64,000 bases of DNA from Ficedula albicollis (lineage: Eukaryota > Chordata > Aves > Passeriformes > Muscicapidae): the NCBI RefSeq assembly GCF_000247815.1, contig NC_021673.1, positions 37,961,102 to 38,025,101 of the forward strand, read 5' to 3'. Position 1 is the stretch's first letter; each line of letters opens with the position of its first letter. Below, piece after piece: positions 26,131 through 45,556 of the stretch. The position numbers and the translations under genes are program-made. The notes under the pieces were generated by a model. That model did not search any database. It was not told where the DNA came from and saw only the letters and a program-made list of their open reading frames with translations.

Positions 26131-29100
26131 GGCAGACACATTTCTAACCTTTTGTTCTCTTATAGTGATGAAAGACATTGTCCTCCCTTTTTTTTTCTGC
26201 TGGCTTAGTTGTTCTGGAAATGCTAGTAGGTATTTCTCCAGGGTTAGTCAGTAAAGCCCTGGGTGTCAGCTTTGCAGGATAAATTCTCCTGGGCAACAAT
26301 AAATTGGGAATTTGACACTTGAAAGTCAGGGAACATGATTAATTACCTGTAAATTATATATTTACAATATCATGTGGTAAAAGAATTGTTCAATGAATTA
26401 TTTTCATTTTCCTCAGTTCTGAAAATGAGAAGAAATAACAACCAATCATCCAAGAATTATATAATTTTGTTTTTGACAATGTCACAAAACCACAAGCAGT
26501 TCAATAATTTCTTTTGGCTGTTGCATAAAATTATAGTTATATATATAAAATTATATAGTTTATATATAAAATTATACACTGTGGTCTCTGTTCTTTGGGG
26601 CTTTCACTACCTAAAATCTGTTAGAATGAAGGAAGGAGTTTTCATTTCTATCAAGAAATCAAGAGATCTCCTGTGCAAGGCAATGATGAACATTTAATTC
26701 ACTTTAATATGGCTGAGCTTTCATAAATATAATAAAGTAGAATATTGACGTATCCTATAAATTTATTTAGTCCAGTTATAAAAATTTCATTTTTATTTCT
26801 TGTGATATACTTGTATAAATTGAATAAATTGTGAAGAATCAGTCCACTGAGCGGAGTAAGAGTGAACTGATGACCAAAAGGTGAAGTTGGTTATAGGCAA
26901 GGAGGTAGGAGAATGGATTTGTATCTGCAAGGATCCAGTGAACAAGATATGGCCAAGCAAAAAAAGGCAGAGCAGGCTGATCTGCAGGTATTTTCTTGAG
27001 TAATTATATTTTAGATACTATTGAGGAAAATCAAGAAAACTGGAGGGAGTTAGAATGATACTGTGAAGATTAGTGAGCATGCCTTAGAAAACTCTATTAG
27101 GAATAAAGTGCTAATCTGTATGCTTAGGGACATGAAACCTCTTCATTTCTTAAAACCTTTTTTAGTATGTAGTTTTGGTTAATATTTAATTTCAAAATTC
27201 CCTAATGGAAAGTGATGTTCTGAGAAAAATTGGTGTAAGTTTTTCAGATTTTTTGACCAAGCCGTTAGTTAATGAAATTTCAGGTGTAATGGATAGGGTG
27301 AGTTAGTTTATCAGTAGTTTTTCTGTATCTCTTTAATGTATGACACTACAAACAGAAAAAATGAAGTAAATTTGCTTAAATCTTGAAAAAGTTGAAGACA
27401 GGAAAAAAGAGCATAAACTTAACAAATAAATAGTATATAGAATATCTTTTTAATATTTACTAGCTGATTCACATTAATTTTTATTTTGCATAAATTTGAA
27501 ATTTAAATTTTCAACAGGTATATATATTCTGAAGATAAAAGATCTTGTTCAATACAGTACGTCTTCCTAAAGTTGGAAAGAAAATTTACTTATTAAAATG
27601 TAACCAAAATTCCTCGGATGTCCATCACATATAAAACAGTAATCAGATCTGCCCTCCAGCAGGTGATCATACCCTGTTCTGTCTTGTACTTTCCATCTTC
27701 TTTCAGCAAGGAATATGTATTTTTGTATTTAAGAGGTTGGAGGCCCACTGTAGCAGCTCTGGTTCTATCTGGGATCAGAGGTGTTCCTCTGTTCCCTAAG
27801 CAAGTAAAATAGGATTTAAAATATCTATAAAAATAAAGGCCACTTTATGAAATACAGTTCCTGGAAGTTTTGAACTTGTCCTACTTGAGTTTAGACAGAG
27901 GCATAAGAGGTTTCTTACAGAAAGTAGGGTAAGTGTATGATTATTTGATAAAGAATTCTAATGCCTGTCACAGCTAAGAATAGCTTGTCATTATGAGAAG
28001 CAGTTGCCTTCCAATGTATATAGGCAATGACAGATTCTACCATAATGATAAAATTGTAGATGATATTTGTGCCTATAACAACATCACTGAGATCTCTACA
28101 CTGCCCAGCTCCTAACCTTGGAGTCTGAGACTTAATCTCATGTGAGTCTTAAATTCACATTCATACATCACCTCATGCTTTATCCCTCCCCCTGTTTAAA
28201 CTGATTATTGCATCCTTAAAAAGATTACACTATTTCTTTAACCTATTTATCTGTGTCTGGCTGAATTGTTTCAGACCTAGCTGTCATATTTCTAATACAA
28301 TATCCTTTATCCAGTATTAGACCAGTCCCTTGCATTTTGTTGCTCTAGCTTCTGACATTAATGACTTAGCTACTCACTGCACCATCGGACAACACCTACT
28401 TGAAGTAGCTGATTATTTTTAGAAATAAATTTCCAGTTAGGCTTACTATTCTTACTACATCCATAATTCTTTTTTTTCCTGCTATTTCTACACGGCAGTT
28501 CTTTATCTGGTTTTCTGCACTACCTACATAGTAAGGGCATAGATATTGTTACTAGTTCCTTTCCATTTTTCTCAGCCTGTAAAAGTTTTCTCCAAACTAC
28601 AGAATTTTCTAACTCTTTCTACCATTTTAAAGTGCATCCTTTCCTCCTCCTATTCCTCTATGTCTCTTCTCACTCACATTGGACTTCTGTAAAGTGACAT
28701 ACACGGTCAACGACTTATTTGTCTTGTTTATAAACCAATTCCTTTGTCACTCTGAGAAGTCTGTCTGCTTTCATACAAGCACTATGGAGAGATGTCTCTT
28801 CAGAGAAATAATCAAGATTTTTAGTCTTTTTTTAATAAACACTTTGTAGATGTGTATATTCTATACATCAGATCAATATCACATGACAGACAATTTAGCT
28901 GTGATTTTTCCAACTCAAGCAAACACATTTCTGCACAGACCAACCCAGATGGCCAATATCTGTAAATATTTCTTCAATTTTGCTTCTGATCTTTTTATTC
29001 CTAAGCCAATAATTACTTGCAGACAAACTCCAGGATGTCAGAATGATTTTAACCACATTTGACCCTGTCAAGCAACATAAGAAATCAGATTGTCTCTTTG

Positions 29101-29424
29101 AATGTTTCCTTTAACCTGTATTTCTGCTTTACAATGGGGTTTTTTCTGACTCTTTAAAAAATATCTCCCCAGAATACAGTACATTTTTAAATGTTATTTA
29201 CAACCTCATTCCACTACACATGGTCTCCATTCGTGATTGTTTTTATCTATATGAGTTCTCTGATATCTATTACATTCAGTGTAATTTCCATTTGACCATG
29301 TAGACCATTTGAGTTTAGTTTTCATACTGATTATTAGTGTCTCATTTTCTGAGCATACCTGCTTACATGTGTTCCTTCCCATACTTTTTACAAAGACCTG
29401 TAGTGACTGTAGTGTAGTGTAGTG

Positions 29425-29482
29425 ATTGGAACTAGATGATCTTTAAAGTTCCTTCCAACACAAACCATTCGATGATTCTGTG
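29425..29482 (+). mobile_element. CR1 LINE fragment, 3' end
   Basis: ATTGGAACTAGATGATCTTT followed by AAAGTTCCTTCCAACACAAA and CCATTCGATGATTCTGTG is a typical avian CR1 3' end. It is preceded by a short GTAGT repeat. The body of the element is missing or unrecognisable. Confidence 0.85.
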
Positions 29483-29772
29483 CTCTGTTTTCCTTTTCTT
29501 TTAGACAATGGACTTAATTCTTTTGTTGGTACCCTGACTATATAGAATAAGTTGTTGTTCTGCCCTGTCTCATGACGGTGACTTGCAGTGTCTCAAACAC
29601 CAGGAATGAATAATCATATTAATACCACAGTATTAATATACCATTATCAGGGAGTCTTATATTCAAAGGCTTTCTTATAACTCTCAATCACGAAATTTTT
29701 GCTCTGTGAAGATACTGTTTATTTCCTGTGTTAAGTTTTATTGATCAACAAATTACTCCACATTGCATGTAA

Positions 29773-36355
<6,583 letters not shown>

Positions 36356-37002
36356 TAGTAATTTCTTATAATTTTGCCATGATAAAGAAATAACATACAA
36401 ATTATGTTAAAGGAACTGCTGATTCCATTTGTTTGATAATTCAGATATTACCTACGTGAATTTTTTATCAGTTGGTCAGGTCATAAACATTGAACAACCT
36501 TTTTGCTTCTCATTTTCCATAACAAACATCATCGACAGAGAAAATTCTTTATTTTTTAAAATATTTTTTATGTCTAAAAATAATTCATAGTCATATAAAA
36601 CTATGTGTCCAAATAAAGGTTTTAGCCATACCTTTTCTAGAAGTTCATGTGCCAGCCTAACGAACAGTCATTTCATACATCATTGGTTATCACTTTTAGT
36701 TGAGAATGTCATAACACACACAGAAAATGAAAAACAGTTGTTTCTCATACACTGCAAATGGAATGTGTTTTTCCACTTAAACGAGTACTTTATTTTGGGG
36801 GAAAAAAATAGGAAAACAAAGAAAAGCCCCCCACAAAAACGAAACAAGAGATTCTAGATAAAGAACTCCTTAAAGTCTTCCATACAGACTCATCAAAGTA
36901 CTTTCACTGATATTATACAGAAAACACATATATTCGGATTTTAATAGTGAAAAGCTTTTATGACATCTCTCTTTTCTGACTTTATCACGTGAATGCTCAA
37001 AG

Positions 37003-37196
37003 ACAGTTATAGCCAAATTCTCAAGCTAGTGTTTAACAGTTCAGGTGTTTGTCTTTGTTTTGTGCTTCTCTTAACATGGAGAGAACTGACATTGGAAAAA
37101 CAACAGTTATAGCCAAATTCTCAAGCTAGTGTTTAACAGTTCAGGTGTTTGTTTTGTGCTTCTTTTAACATGGAGAGAACTGACATTGGAAAAACA
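37003..37196. repeat. 100-bp tandem duplication with a 6-bp length difference
   Basis: ACAGTTATAGCCAAATTCTC onward occurs at 37003 and 37103. The first copy has GTTTGTCTTTGTTTTG where the second has GTTTGTTTTG, plus a C/T change. Confidence 0.93.
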
Positions 37197-39395
37197 TGAA
37201 TTTTCACTAGGATACGCTTAAGGCAAGGGACAAATATAATGCCAAGGAAGAGTTCACTAAAGTACTTTCCAGTGCAAAACCCCAATGAGTTTGATATATG
37301 GGCTGATTTTTCTGCACAGCTTCCTATTAGGTGTACTTTGGTGCCAGTGTTTCCACAGCAACACTCTATTAAACCATTGCAGCAGAAAGGAGTCCATACA
37401 TAAGTGTGTACTTCTGGAGAGGAAAATAACCAGGATATCTCATTTGTTTGTCTCTTGAAATGTCTCCAAACTTCCTGATGCTGAAAACAGCAGCTGAGAG
37501 TACACAGCTGCTCTGAGAGCCCAGTGATTAGTTTGTATAACACATTTCCCTAGGGGAGGAATGTTTGATCTGAAAAGGAGTAAAACTCCATGTAAAGTTA
37601 GGGTTTGAAGATGATTGCATTCCCCACTGCAGTTTTGTCATGGAACAACAATGTGTTGATTCGTGCTTTTCTGTATGGTGGCACATCTGGGGATCACCCT
37701 CTCAGCTGCATTCAGTTTTTATAAATTCAGGGACAACTCTTACCAATTAAAGTCAGCTGGGAGATGCAGAGACACTGCTGAGAGCAAGCCTACAGCAGTC
37801 TTGAAGGTGAGTGTTTCTCAGGCTCTCTGAGGAGGATGGGATTTAAAGCAATGTGGGACACATCCAAGTAACTTTTCTGCTTTAAAGTAGAAAAGATTTA
37901 GAGCATTTTTGAATATGCTGTATTTTCATGGTATAATCTGTTGCCTTGAAGTTAAAGGAAAAAATGTCCTGGCATGGTGTAGCACCCAGTGTCACAGACA
38001 GGTAAACAGAATCCAAGTGTCACTTTTGCCTATATCCTCTGCTTAACTACGCCCTCTGCTACTATTTCTCTTGCAGTAGAACATCTCATTCCCTTTCCAA
38101 CCATTTTACTTATATACTTTATCAATAAGGATAAACAGCATAAATAAGGCAGCCAAAAATTGTACCACCACAAAATCAGGTGGTACAAGTGAGGACAGAT
38201 ATCTATGTCAGTAGCAAGTGTGCATGGTCAACCACTTGCTTTGCTTCAGCAGGAAAATACTTGCAAACAGAAATAATTGAAGCTATCCAATGATTACTGC
38301 CAGAGAAAAGTAAGAAGAAAGTTTTCAGATGTACAGTTTGTAGATAGAAGTTAATACAACTTCTTGCTTCTTTTTGTTATTTTTTTAAATACAGCACTTG
38401 GGAATGATGTTATGGGAGAGTTTGTCAGCTAGGCCACCGTATCTGGATTCCCTCTCCCCAATATAGGGAGTTTTCACTTTCAAGAGTATCTGTGACTTCT
38501 GCAGCTTTGTAGAATGCTTTGATTTGGAGAACTTATCCATAGTCAAACAGTAGATCTATTCATTTGAATAAGTCTGTTTCTCACTCTCTTTTTCTTGGAT
38601 GTTTTCAATGACTGTAAATCTGTAGCTGAATGTGAATTTAATTCTTAAAATGAATCACCAGAAGTATTTGTGGTCAGGTGAACTGCAGGGTGAAATGATA
38701 TGGATTTCCCCACTATAACTTGTGAACTGTGTTTCAGTCTTGACCTAGAATATTATTCCATTTTCAGTCAGAGTCCACAAAATCTACTGTAGGTTGAAGA
38801 TTTATAACACTTATAACCAGCATTTAAAAGTTGAGAATGAATAAGAATTCAGTCCTGGTAAATAAATAAGAATTTATCTGCTTTCCACATTTGTTGTGTG
38901 ATTTAAATTGAATCAGAGATTTGAACTGAATTAGAAGCATGTGGACAAAAAGGGGGTCGGATGTTATTTGTAGTGTCCTTCTCCTGAATTGGCAAAATTG
39001 GATACTTGGCACTAGATTACATAACTTCCCTACCTACACACACACAAAAAGGAAACATTTTAAATTTATTTTCTTGGTTCATTTGCAAGTCTAAGAGGAT
39101 ATATAATGATGTGCTTCATCTGCACTAAACTCCAAGTAAGGTGTAACTGTGGAAAAGGCTCAAGGACTTCCACAGTTGTGTCTCTTTTCAGTAAAACCAG
39201 GAGATGTAACCAGCTTTCCCAGTAACAAGTAGAAACTGTAGCTGTCTGGTAATAGATGGATTGAAAGCAATATTTAGCAATCTTGGAAGAAAAGCCCAGA
39301 TTTTAAGTACAGGAGCAGCCAACTATTTCAGGCTCTAACGAGTAAAAGAAAAAAACAGATGCAAAATAAGAGAGACACACTTTGAATGATTCCTC

Positions 39396-39507
39396 ATGAT
39401 AACTCTTAAACCAGGAATTGCTAAGTGATTTATTATTAAAATCATTAATGTTATGATAACTCTTAAGCCAGGAATGGCTAAGTGATTTATTATTAAAATC
39501 ATTAATG
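39396..39507. repeat. 57-bp tandem duplication
   Basis: ATGATAACTCTTAARCCAGG onward is present at 39396 and 39453, with two differences (A/G, T/G). It directly abuts the next duplication. Confidence 0.93.
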
Positions 39508-39683
39508 TGTGCTCAGCCACACGGGCAGTGCTACTTGGCCATCTTTTTATACACTTTCATCACAACAAGAAATGAACTGGGAGAAGAGACTTTTTGTGCT
39601 CAGCCACACTGGCAGTGCTACTTGGCCATCTTTTTATACACTTTCATCACAACAAGAAATGAACTGGGAGAAGAGACTTTTTG
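39508..39683. repeat. 87-bp tandem duplication abutting the previous one
   Basis: TGTGCTCAGCCACACKGGCA onward to GAGAAGAGACTTTT is present at 39508 and 39595, with one G/T difference. Because 87 is a multiple of three, a repeated open frame spans it; this is not evidence of coding. Confidence 0.94.
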
Positions 39684-40289
39684 TTGATTTTGCGTATTCT
39701 GCCCCTTGCTTTCTTCGCTCCCTCTTGGTCAATAACCAATAACTGTATTTGTATATGTATTCAACTATTTGAGGTCTGTTAGAAAATACTATTTTTTCTG
39801 GTAACTGGAGTTGTGCCATTAAAACTATTCGGCCATTTCAACCAATTTTTCTAGGTCTGCGACTATGCTGTCATAATAAGGAAATAGTTTGCTGAGTGAC
39901 ACAGATTTTGACATGTACCTCATCCTATCTGTATAAATTTTGTATGAATTACCAATTGCGTATGTATTAGGCAGTGAGAGTGTCCCGTATCTGATTTGAT
40001 AAAACTAAGCCCTCAGAAGAAGGTTCTTAAACCATATGTGGATACATCTATGCACATATATTAATATGAAAAACTGGGAATTATATTGTTATCCACCAGT
40101 GCTGGAAAATGTGTTATTTCATGCATTTAGAGAGTATAGCAGCTGTTCATAACTCTGAATTATCCTATGAACTGTAAATAAGTAAATGTTTGGACAATAT
40201 CTTTGTAAGCTTTGTGAGAATTTATTGTTTCTGATTATTTCTTATGTCCATGCAGAAGAATTTGCAGTGTAGACAGCATTACCCAGTTT

Positions 40290-40370
40290 AAAAAAAAAAA
40301 ACATAAACAAAAAACAACAACAAACCCCCCCACACACACACACAAAAACCAACCAAAAATCAAACCAAAA
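40290..40370. repeat. A/C-rich low-complexity tract
   Basis: A run of A is followed by CAA, poly-C, CA repeats and CCAA-type sequence over about 80 bases. It lies about 230 bp from the end of the LTR. Confidence 0.85.
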
Positions 40371-40600
40371 GCTTGTTATAGCCACACTGATAAAAAGAGT
40401 AAGAAGCCTCCTTAACACCTATACTATCAAACTATAATTAAGTCCCAAAGGAAGATAAGGCACATGCAGGCACAATCTTTGTCTCACTAAAGTTCTATTG
40501 ATGTGAGTCACTTTCAAAAAGAAGAGGTTATAATCCTGAACAGTCAAAAATCTTTGTTTGTAGATAGGACTTGCAAATAAAAAGAATCTACTTTTCCTTT

Positions 40601-41159
40601 TGTAGACTTAAAAGTAGCATTCTGGCTCCTACAAAAGCTTTCCTTCCCCTCTCTCCAAAGAGGAATGAAGCCTCTGGCCGATCCTAGCCCAGTTAGTAGG
40701 GTCGGTGGCTTCTGAACTTGGTGACTTTACGCAGAAAGAAAATCTAACCTGATCACTGGGGAACAAAAAAGTTTTAATAATAGAAAACAACAAACCATAA
40801 GCAGAACAGCTTGTACAGAACTGGGAAAGATGGTACAGGGCGGCTAATTCCATGCACGAGGACAATGGCAAAAAGCAAGTGTTAGGGCATGGCAGGGTTA
40901 CCCATAAACTTGGAGGAGGGGAGGAATTCGGGTGGAGTTTAGGGAGGGGATCCAATAGGGAAAGGCAATTAGGAATATTAAAATTATTGCAGCAAAAAGG
41001 AACCAATGGAAATAAGGGAAATAGAGAACTTTCTGGCAATGATCAACATATGGAACTGGAGGATTCTGGGGGTGATTTTTTACTCACCCCTATTGCAAAG
41101 GGTTTTTCCACAGCCTTAAGCCATGATCATCCACATTTTTATTGGCGTTACCTCCAACA
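40601..41159 (-). mobile_element. Endogenous retrovirus 3' LTR, antisense
   Basis: Read on the minus strand, a purine run (AAAATGGGGGAGA, 41160-41172) is directly followed by TGTTGGAGG at 41159, as expected for a polypurine tract and LTR start. The other end reads GTCTACA at 40601, giving the TG...CA termini of an LTR about 559 bases long. An ATTAAA near 40773-40783 (minus strand) could be its polyA signal. I found no second copy of this LTR in the window, and no matching target-site duplication could be fixed because the far end of the provirus is unclear. Confidence 0.72.
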
Positions 41160-42535
41160 TCTCCCCCATTTTGTTTTCCTAAGGTGGAAATATAAACTGT
41201 TTTTTCTAAAGTCATTATCATAAATTTTACCAGACGGGAAGAAAGAACTGTAATTAGTATTAATAAAATTATCAGTTTTGATGATACATAAGGTATAAGT
41301 AGATAGATTCCAGCCTTTGAAGAGATGAGTGAGCCAGTTATTTGCCTGCTCAATTTGCAATTTTCCAACTCCCTCCTTTAGAAGACTTATGCTGCAGGAA
41401 ATAGATTCACTGTGATCTGATAAATTCATGCAGCATAAGCCTTCAAATCTCCACAGCCATGACCATGTGCTAATCATAAAAAGTCAATTGCAGAGCAGTT
41501 TTGGAGTGTGGCATGGCGAACTGCACAACATCTGCCAATAGTTCGTGGAGGGTGACTGATGTCGCATTGGTTTGTTTAGTGAGCCAGAATGCAATGCTAT
41601 CTCACTGTTTTAGGGCCTTAGCAGCAGCTACCCGTGGCAGTAAAGAAGACATAATGATTTCGGTTGTTCTCATCCAGTAGGTAGTTTTATCATTACAATC
41701 TTTTTCAAATGGTGAATTGATCTTTTTGTTCATGTTAACATGTGAACCATGGTTTCCAAGACACCTCAAGCTGCACGTACCACCCTTGATTTTTGATGGA
41801 ATATCTGACTAAGCCCTGTCTCTGCAGATGAATAAGATACCAGGTAGTTGGATTTGGATTTGGTACACTTTGGATCAGACTGACGTCTGAGTGGTGTAAT
41901 TGCGCCATAAAGTTTTGATTCTATATAACTGACTATTTGCTGAAATATCTTGAAAAGATGACAAATGCCCAAAATTTATACAATAATCCATTTTGACCAA
42001 CCTCAATAATTACATTTCTTGGGGTTCAGTTGGTGTGCATGCGGCAATTTTTTGATCCAATGGTTCCAATCATCTATGGGGTTAGGTTTTATAATTTTAG
42101 TAATTTGACCCCGATCCACTGGTATTGGCCATCCGTAGGTAACCCCACTAAACAGATAGAAAAGGGGTTACTAGGGCTGGCTACTAAAAGGCACATGGTT
42201 TCTTGTTTGGTAATATCAGCTAATATGACCCAAACATTTTGTTTTGGCTGTGGGACTATCCAGGTGTTACTTGGGAGGAGGAAATTGGAGCAGATGAGCA
42301 GGGCAACCCAGATGTTCAGTCTTCTAGCAGGTCTTCAGTTGATGGCTGGTCTCTCTCTGGAGAGAAAGCTGTTCTCTAAAATGCAAACGCTGTTTGTGAA
42401 ACACAAGGAAAGATTGATTCCGTCACTACATTGCAGTGTAAATGAAACATAATGACGAGGTTTCATGAAAATGCGGTAGATTCCTTCTCCAGTCGGGAAT
42501 ATAGAGTCTTACTGCACCTTAGCCAGGCTCCTTGA
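41160..42535 (-). pseudogene. env: Broken env gene of an alpharetrovirus-like endogenous retrovirus
   Basis: On the minus strand this region carries an old retroviral envelope gene, reading from about 42.5 kb down to the polypurine tract. At 42320-42220 a hydrophobic leader runs in frame into PQPKQNVWV, the kind of motif found near the mature start of avian env surface subunits, followed by a stretch rich in SPSNPF-like residues. Near 41430-41400 the motif GLCCMNLSDHSES marks the transmembrane subunit's cysteine motif, typical of alpharetrovirus-like env. The gene is dead: an in-frame TGA lies at 41602-41604, and the frame changes between there and about 41477; more breaks separate the surface-subunit pieces. 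Gag and pol are not seen; the 5' limit near 42.53 kb is a guess. Confidence 0.75.
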
Positions 42536-43212
42536 TAATAAAATAAATAAATAGAGAAATAAATTTTAAGAGGCAATGTAGCAACCAAGAAGCAATAAAA
42601 CCAAAAGGTCTCCTCCCATCTTCCCTCTGAAAGGCATTGTCTGACAAAATAGGGATTAATTCCTGTCCTTTGGAGAGGCTGGTGTTCAGAATTTATTAAA
42701 TTTTAATGACTGAGTTGTGAGGTATTTTTAATAAAATAAAGCTCAAGTTGTTATTAGCAATATCTAAGAAATTACAAGTGAGGCTCCTCATTTTCTTTTG
42801 GAAAATCTGACAACTTGACCAAATCAATTGTTCATAAAGGTGAAAGTAGCTCTAAGCTCTGGAGCATAAAATAGAGGGAGAGCTAGGGAAGAAAAATGTC
42901 TACAAATCCTAATCTAAAATATACTGAGCTTTCTGGTTTGCTCCAGCTAAGTCTTAAGTAAGTATTTTTAAAGCATATAAGTAATTCCTCTTCATGTCAT
43001 TTTAACTGCTTATTTGAAGACTTTTATTTCTTTGTTCTAACTGTTGGCATTGCCATTGGAAATCAATAGCAAAAAATATTTTGTATGCAAGCACAAATTT
43101 GAGTTTAAATCCTGCCTTGCCACTGTTTGGTTTTCAGCTAGAAGATTACATATTTTACATGCATTCATTCTTGTTCTTTAGTCATGCTTTTTCTAGATCT
43201 AGATTTCTACTG

Positions 43213-43339
43213 TAGGTCATCTGAATTTATGAATGCTCCTTTCCAATATAGCAATAACACATTTTATTATGTATTATAGGTCATCTGAATTTATGAATGT
43301 TCCTTTTCAATATAGCAATAACACATTTTATTATGTATT
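43213..43339. repeat. 64-bp tandem duplication
   Basis: TAGGTCATCTGAATTTATGA onward occurs at 43213 and 43277 with two base differences. Confidence 0.93.
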
Positions 43340-44160
43340 TGATTACATATTATTAATCAGCAATGAAAATAGTGAGAAGTTTCTGATTTTTTAACATGTT
43401 GATTGTCTGCATAGTAAATAGTATTTCACTTTAAATAAGCGAATCGCTTATCCTATTTGCTATTCTATAAATAATAAGGAAAAAAATAAGCATGGGGTTT
43501 TTTTTAAGTTGCTTTTAATTGGCAAATTTTGTAAGATAAGAAAACCTGATAGAAACTTCAGTCACATAATTACTTGATGAGTTTAACTTCCAAAGCAAAA
43601 TTTGTAAAAAAATCTTATTTCATGGGTATTTACTTATGTGTTTATAGTAAAAGTCATGCGTTGAAAAAATTAATTTCTAAATCACCTCTTACTGTAATGC
43701 CATACTTAATCACTATTCCTCTATTCCAGGCTAGATCACAGTTCATCCTGTACACTGTAGGACAATCACAGGTTGCAAAATATTTTTAATAATAAGTAAT
43801 TTTCATAGAATATTTCCCAAATAATTCCAAATAACTTTTTAATAGAAGAGATGGTTTTGTCACACCACACAGCAGCTGTGTAAAATGAAGTGGTTTACCT
43901 TAAAAAAGTCAATCCATCCTACTTTAAGAGTAGAGCTGGATAACTTTGAGTAAAACTTGTAATTTTTAAATAGCTTGGAGCATATTAAGCTTCCACCTTT
44001 GTCAGCAGCTTGGATCATGTATTATTCTTGCAGGTGTATCTCACTGGTGTTTACTGTCAGTAAGTATAAAGCTTGCAGAATAAGAGGCCAATCAATGGCA
44101 GTTTTTGTGTTTCCATACAAGAATTATTAAAACAGGTAGAATATAGAATTGAATAAATCA

Positions 44161-44271
44161 CCTAAAGCAGTGGAAGTCTAGTACTTTATCTGTATGATTA
44201 TTCTAAAAAAAAAAAGCCTAAAGCAATGGAAGTCTAGTGCTTTATCTGTATGATTATTCTAAAAAAAAAAA
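44161..44271. repeat. 56-bp tandem duplication ending in poly-A
   Basis: CCTAAAGCARTGGAAGTCTA onward through ATTCT and an A run occurs at 44161 and 44217 with two differences. Confidence 0.93.
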
Positions 44272-45450
44272 TCAAAAAACTACAAAAATAATTTTTAAAC
44301 TATGAACTGGCTGTTTATAATCTTTCTCTTTACTCCATGTGCAAATGGTTCCCTTTGCTCTAGTTGTTCTGGTAGAAGCCCTAAGTGGCTGATGGCTGAA
44401 CAGCCCAAAAGACACCATATATTAATTTTCCCTTTATACCTCTTGATATGGAGTCTATAAACTTCTCAACTTCTCCGTGATTATGGTGTAAGAATGAAGG
44501 TGCTCCTCATACTGTCATAAACTAAACTAATTTTAAAACAGGTAACATATAATTAACTTTGATTCCTGGTATGTTCAATGGAGTGGGTCTCTTACCTGCC
44601 TCTGTGCATGGTCTACTCTCCAATTAGGCACTCTCCCTACTCTCCTGCAGGGCTGCTGCCAAATGTAACTCAGGGCTCTCACCTTTTACGAGCTACTCAG
44701 ATTTTATTTTTCATTTATACTTCTGGAATGATCTGGAATGTTTTTTCCTTCTTCCCTCTCTGTCTCTCTCTTCCTCTTCACAAAAAATTACTGTATTGCT
44801 GAACAAGGCAACACTCGCACAATGTCATTTACACAGCTCAGCTTCTTTATTCCTATGGAACAAGTCATGCAGCTGTACATGGGCGTGGGCACTGGCAAAA
44901 ACAAACAAAATCAGAGCAATTAATTCACCTGTTTCACACTTCATTTTTGATATTAAATGTGTGAGATGTATTTTGGGAATGTGCTCTGTCCAATAGCTCT
45001 CTGCAAGATATTTCACAGGTCTCCTGCCCGTAATCATGACAAGTCAGCATGTTTTGGTGGATCTTTGGCTATTTAAGTTGGATACTATTTTCAGACAAGG
45101 AAATCCACTGCAATAGCCTCCTCCCTGTATGGGGTTACAGTCAGTCCTTCCTCCAGCCCCTCGGCCTGACAATTAACTGCTTTCTTTACTATGGGAGCAA
45201 GGCTGACCTGGAGCTATAGTGCAGGCCAGGTCTGACACCTTTTTTTGTAGTCTGGTAGCTCATAAAGCTTGTTTACTTGTGAGCCTGATGTGTGGTGCCT
45301 CTGAGCCATCTCTTCTTCCAGCACCCCTCAAGATAATCACCTCACTGTCATGTTTCTAATATATTCTTCAATATGGTACACTGCAAAGAATAATGCAACA
45401 AGGAAACCTATAATTCAAAGAACATAGACTGCTTGGTCTTTTTAATTTTT

Positions 45451-45556
45451 TTCCTAGTACCTTTACCCAAAGAATCTTTATTCACTAATAATTTTTAAAT
45501 TTCTTTCCTAGTGCCTTTACCCAAAGAATCTTTATTCACTAATAATCTCCCGCTAC
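45451..45556. repeat. 54-bp tandem duplication
   Basis: TTCCTAGTRCCTTTACCCAA onward to CACTAATAAT occurs at 45451 and 45505 with one visible difference. Confidence 0.92.

Noticed and set aside
28080..28750. Pyrimidine-rich stretch considered as an old repeat or retrotransposed gene
   Set aside because: No recognisable repeat edges, tail or protein similarity.
39505..39742. Open frames with an internally repeated 29-residue segment near 39.5 kb
   Set aside because: The period of the duplication (87) is a multiple of three, so any open frame there repeats. No start context, splice sites or family match support coding.
40629..41039. 136-codon minus-strand open frame near the retroviral remnant
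   Set aside because: It lies wholly inside the LTR interval defined by the polypurine tract and TG...CA ends, so it is LTR sequence, not a gene.
42030..42452. 140-codon plus-strand open frame
   Set aside because: It is the reverse strand of the broken env surface-subunit region; the minus-strand motifs explain the sequence better.
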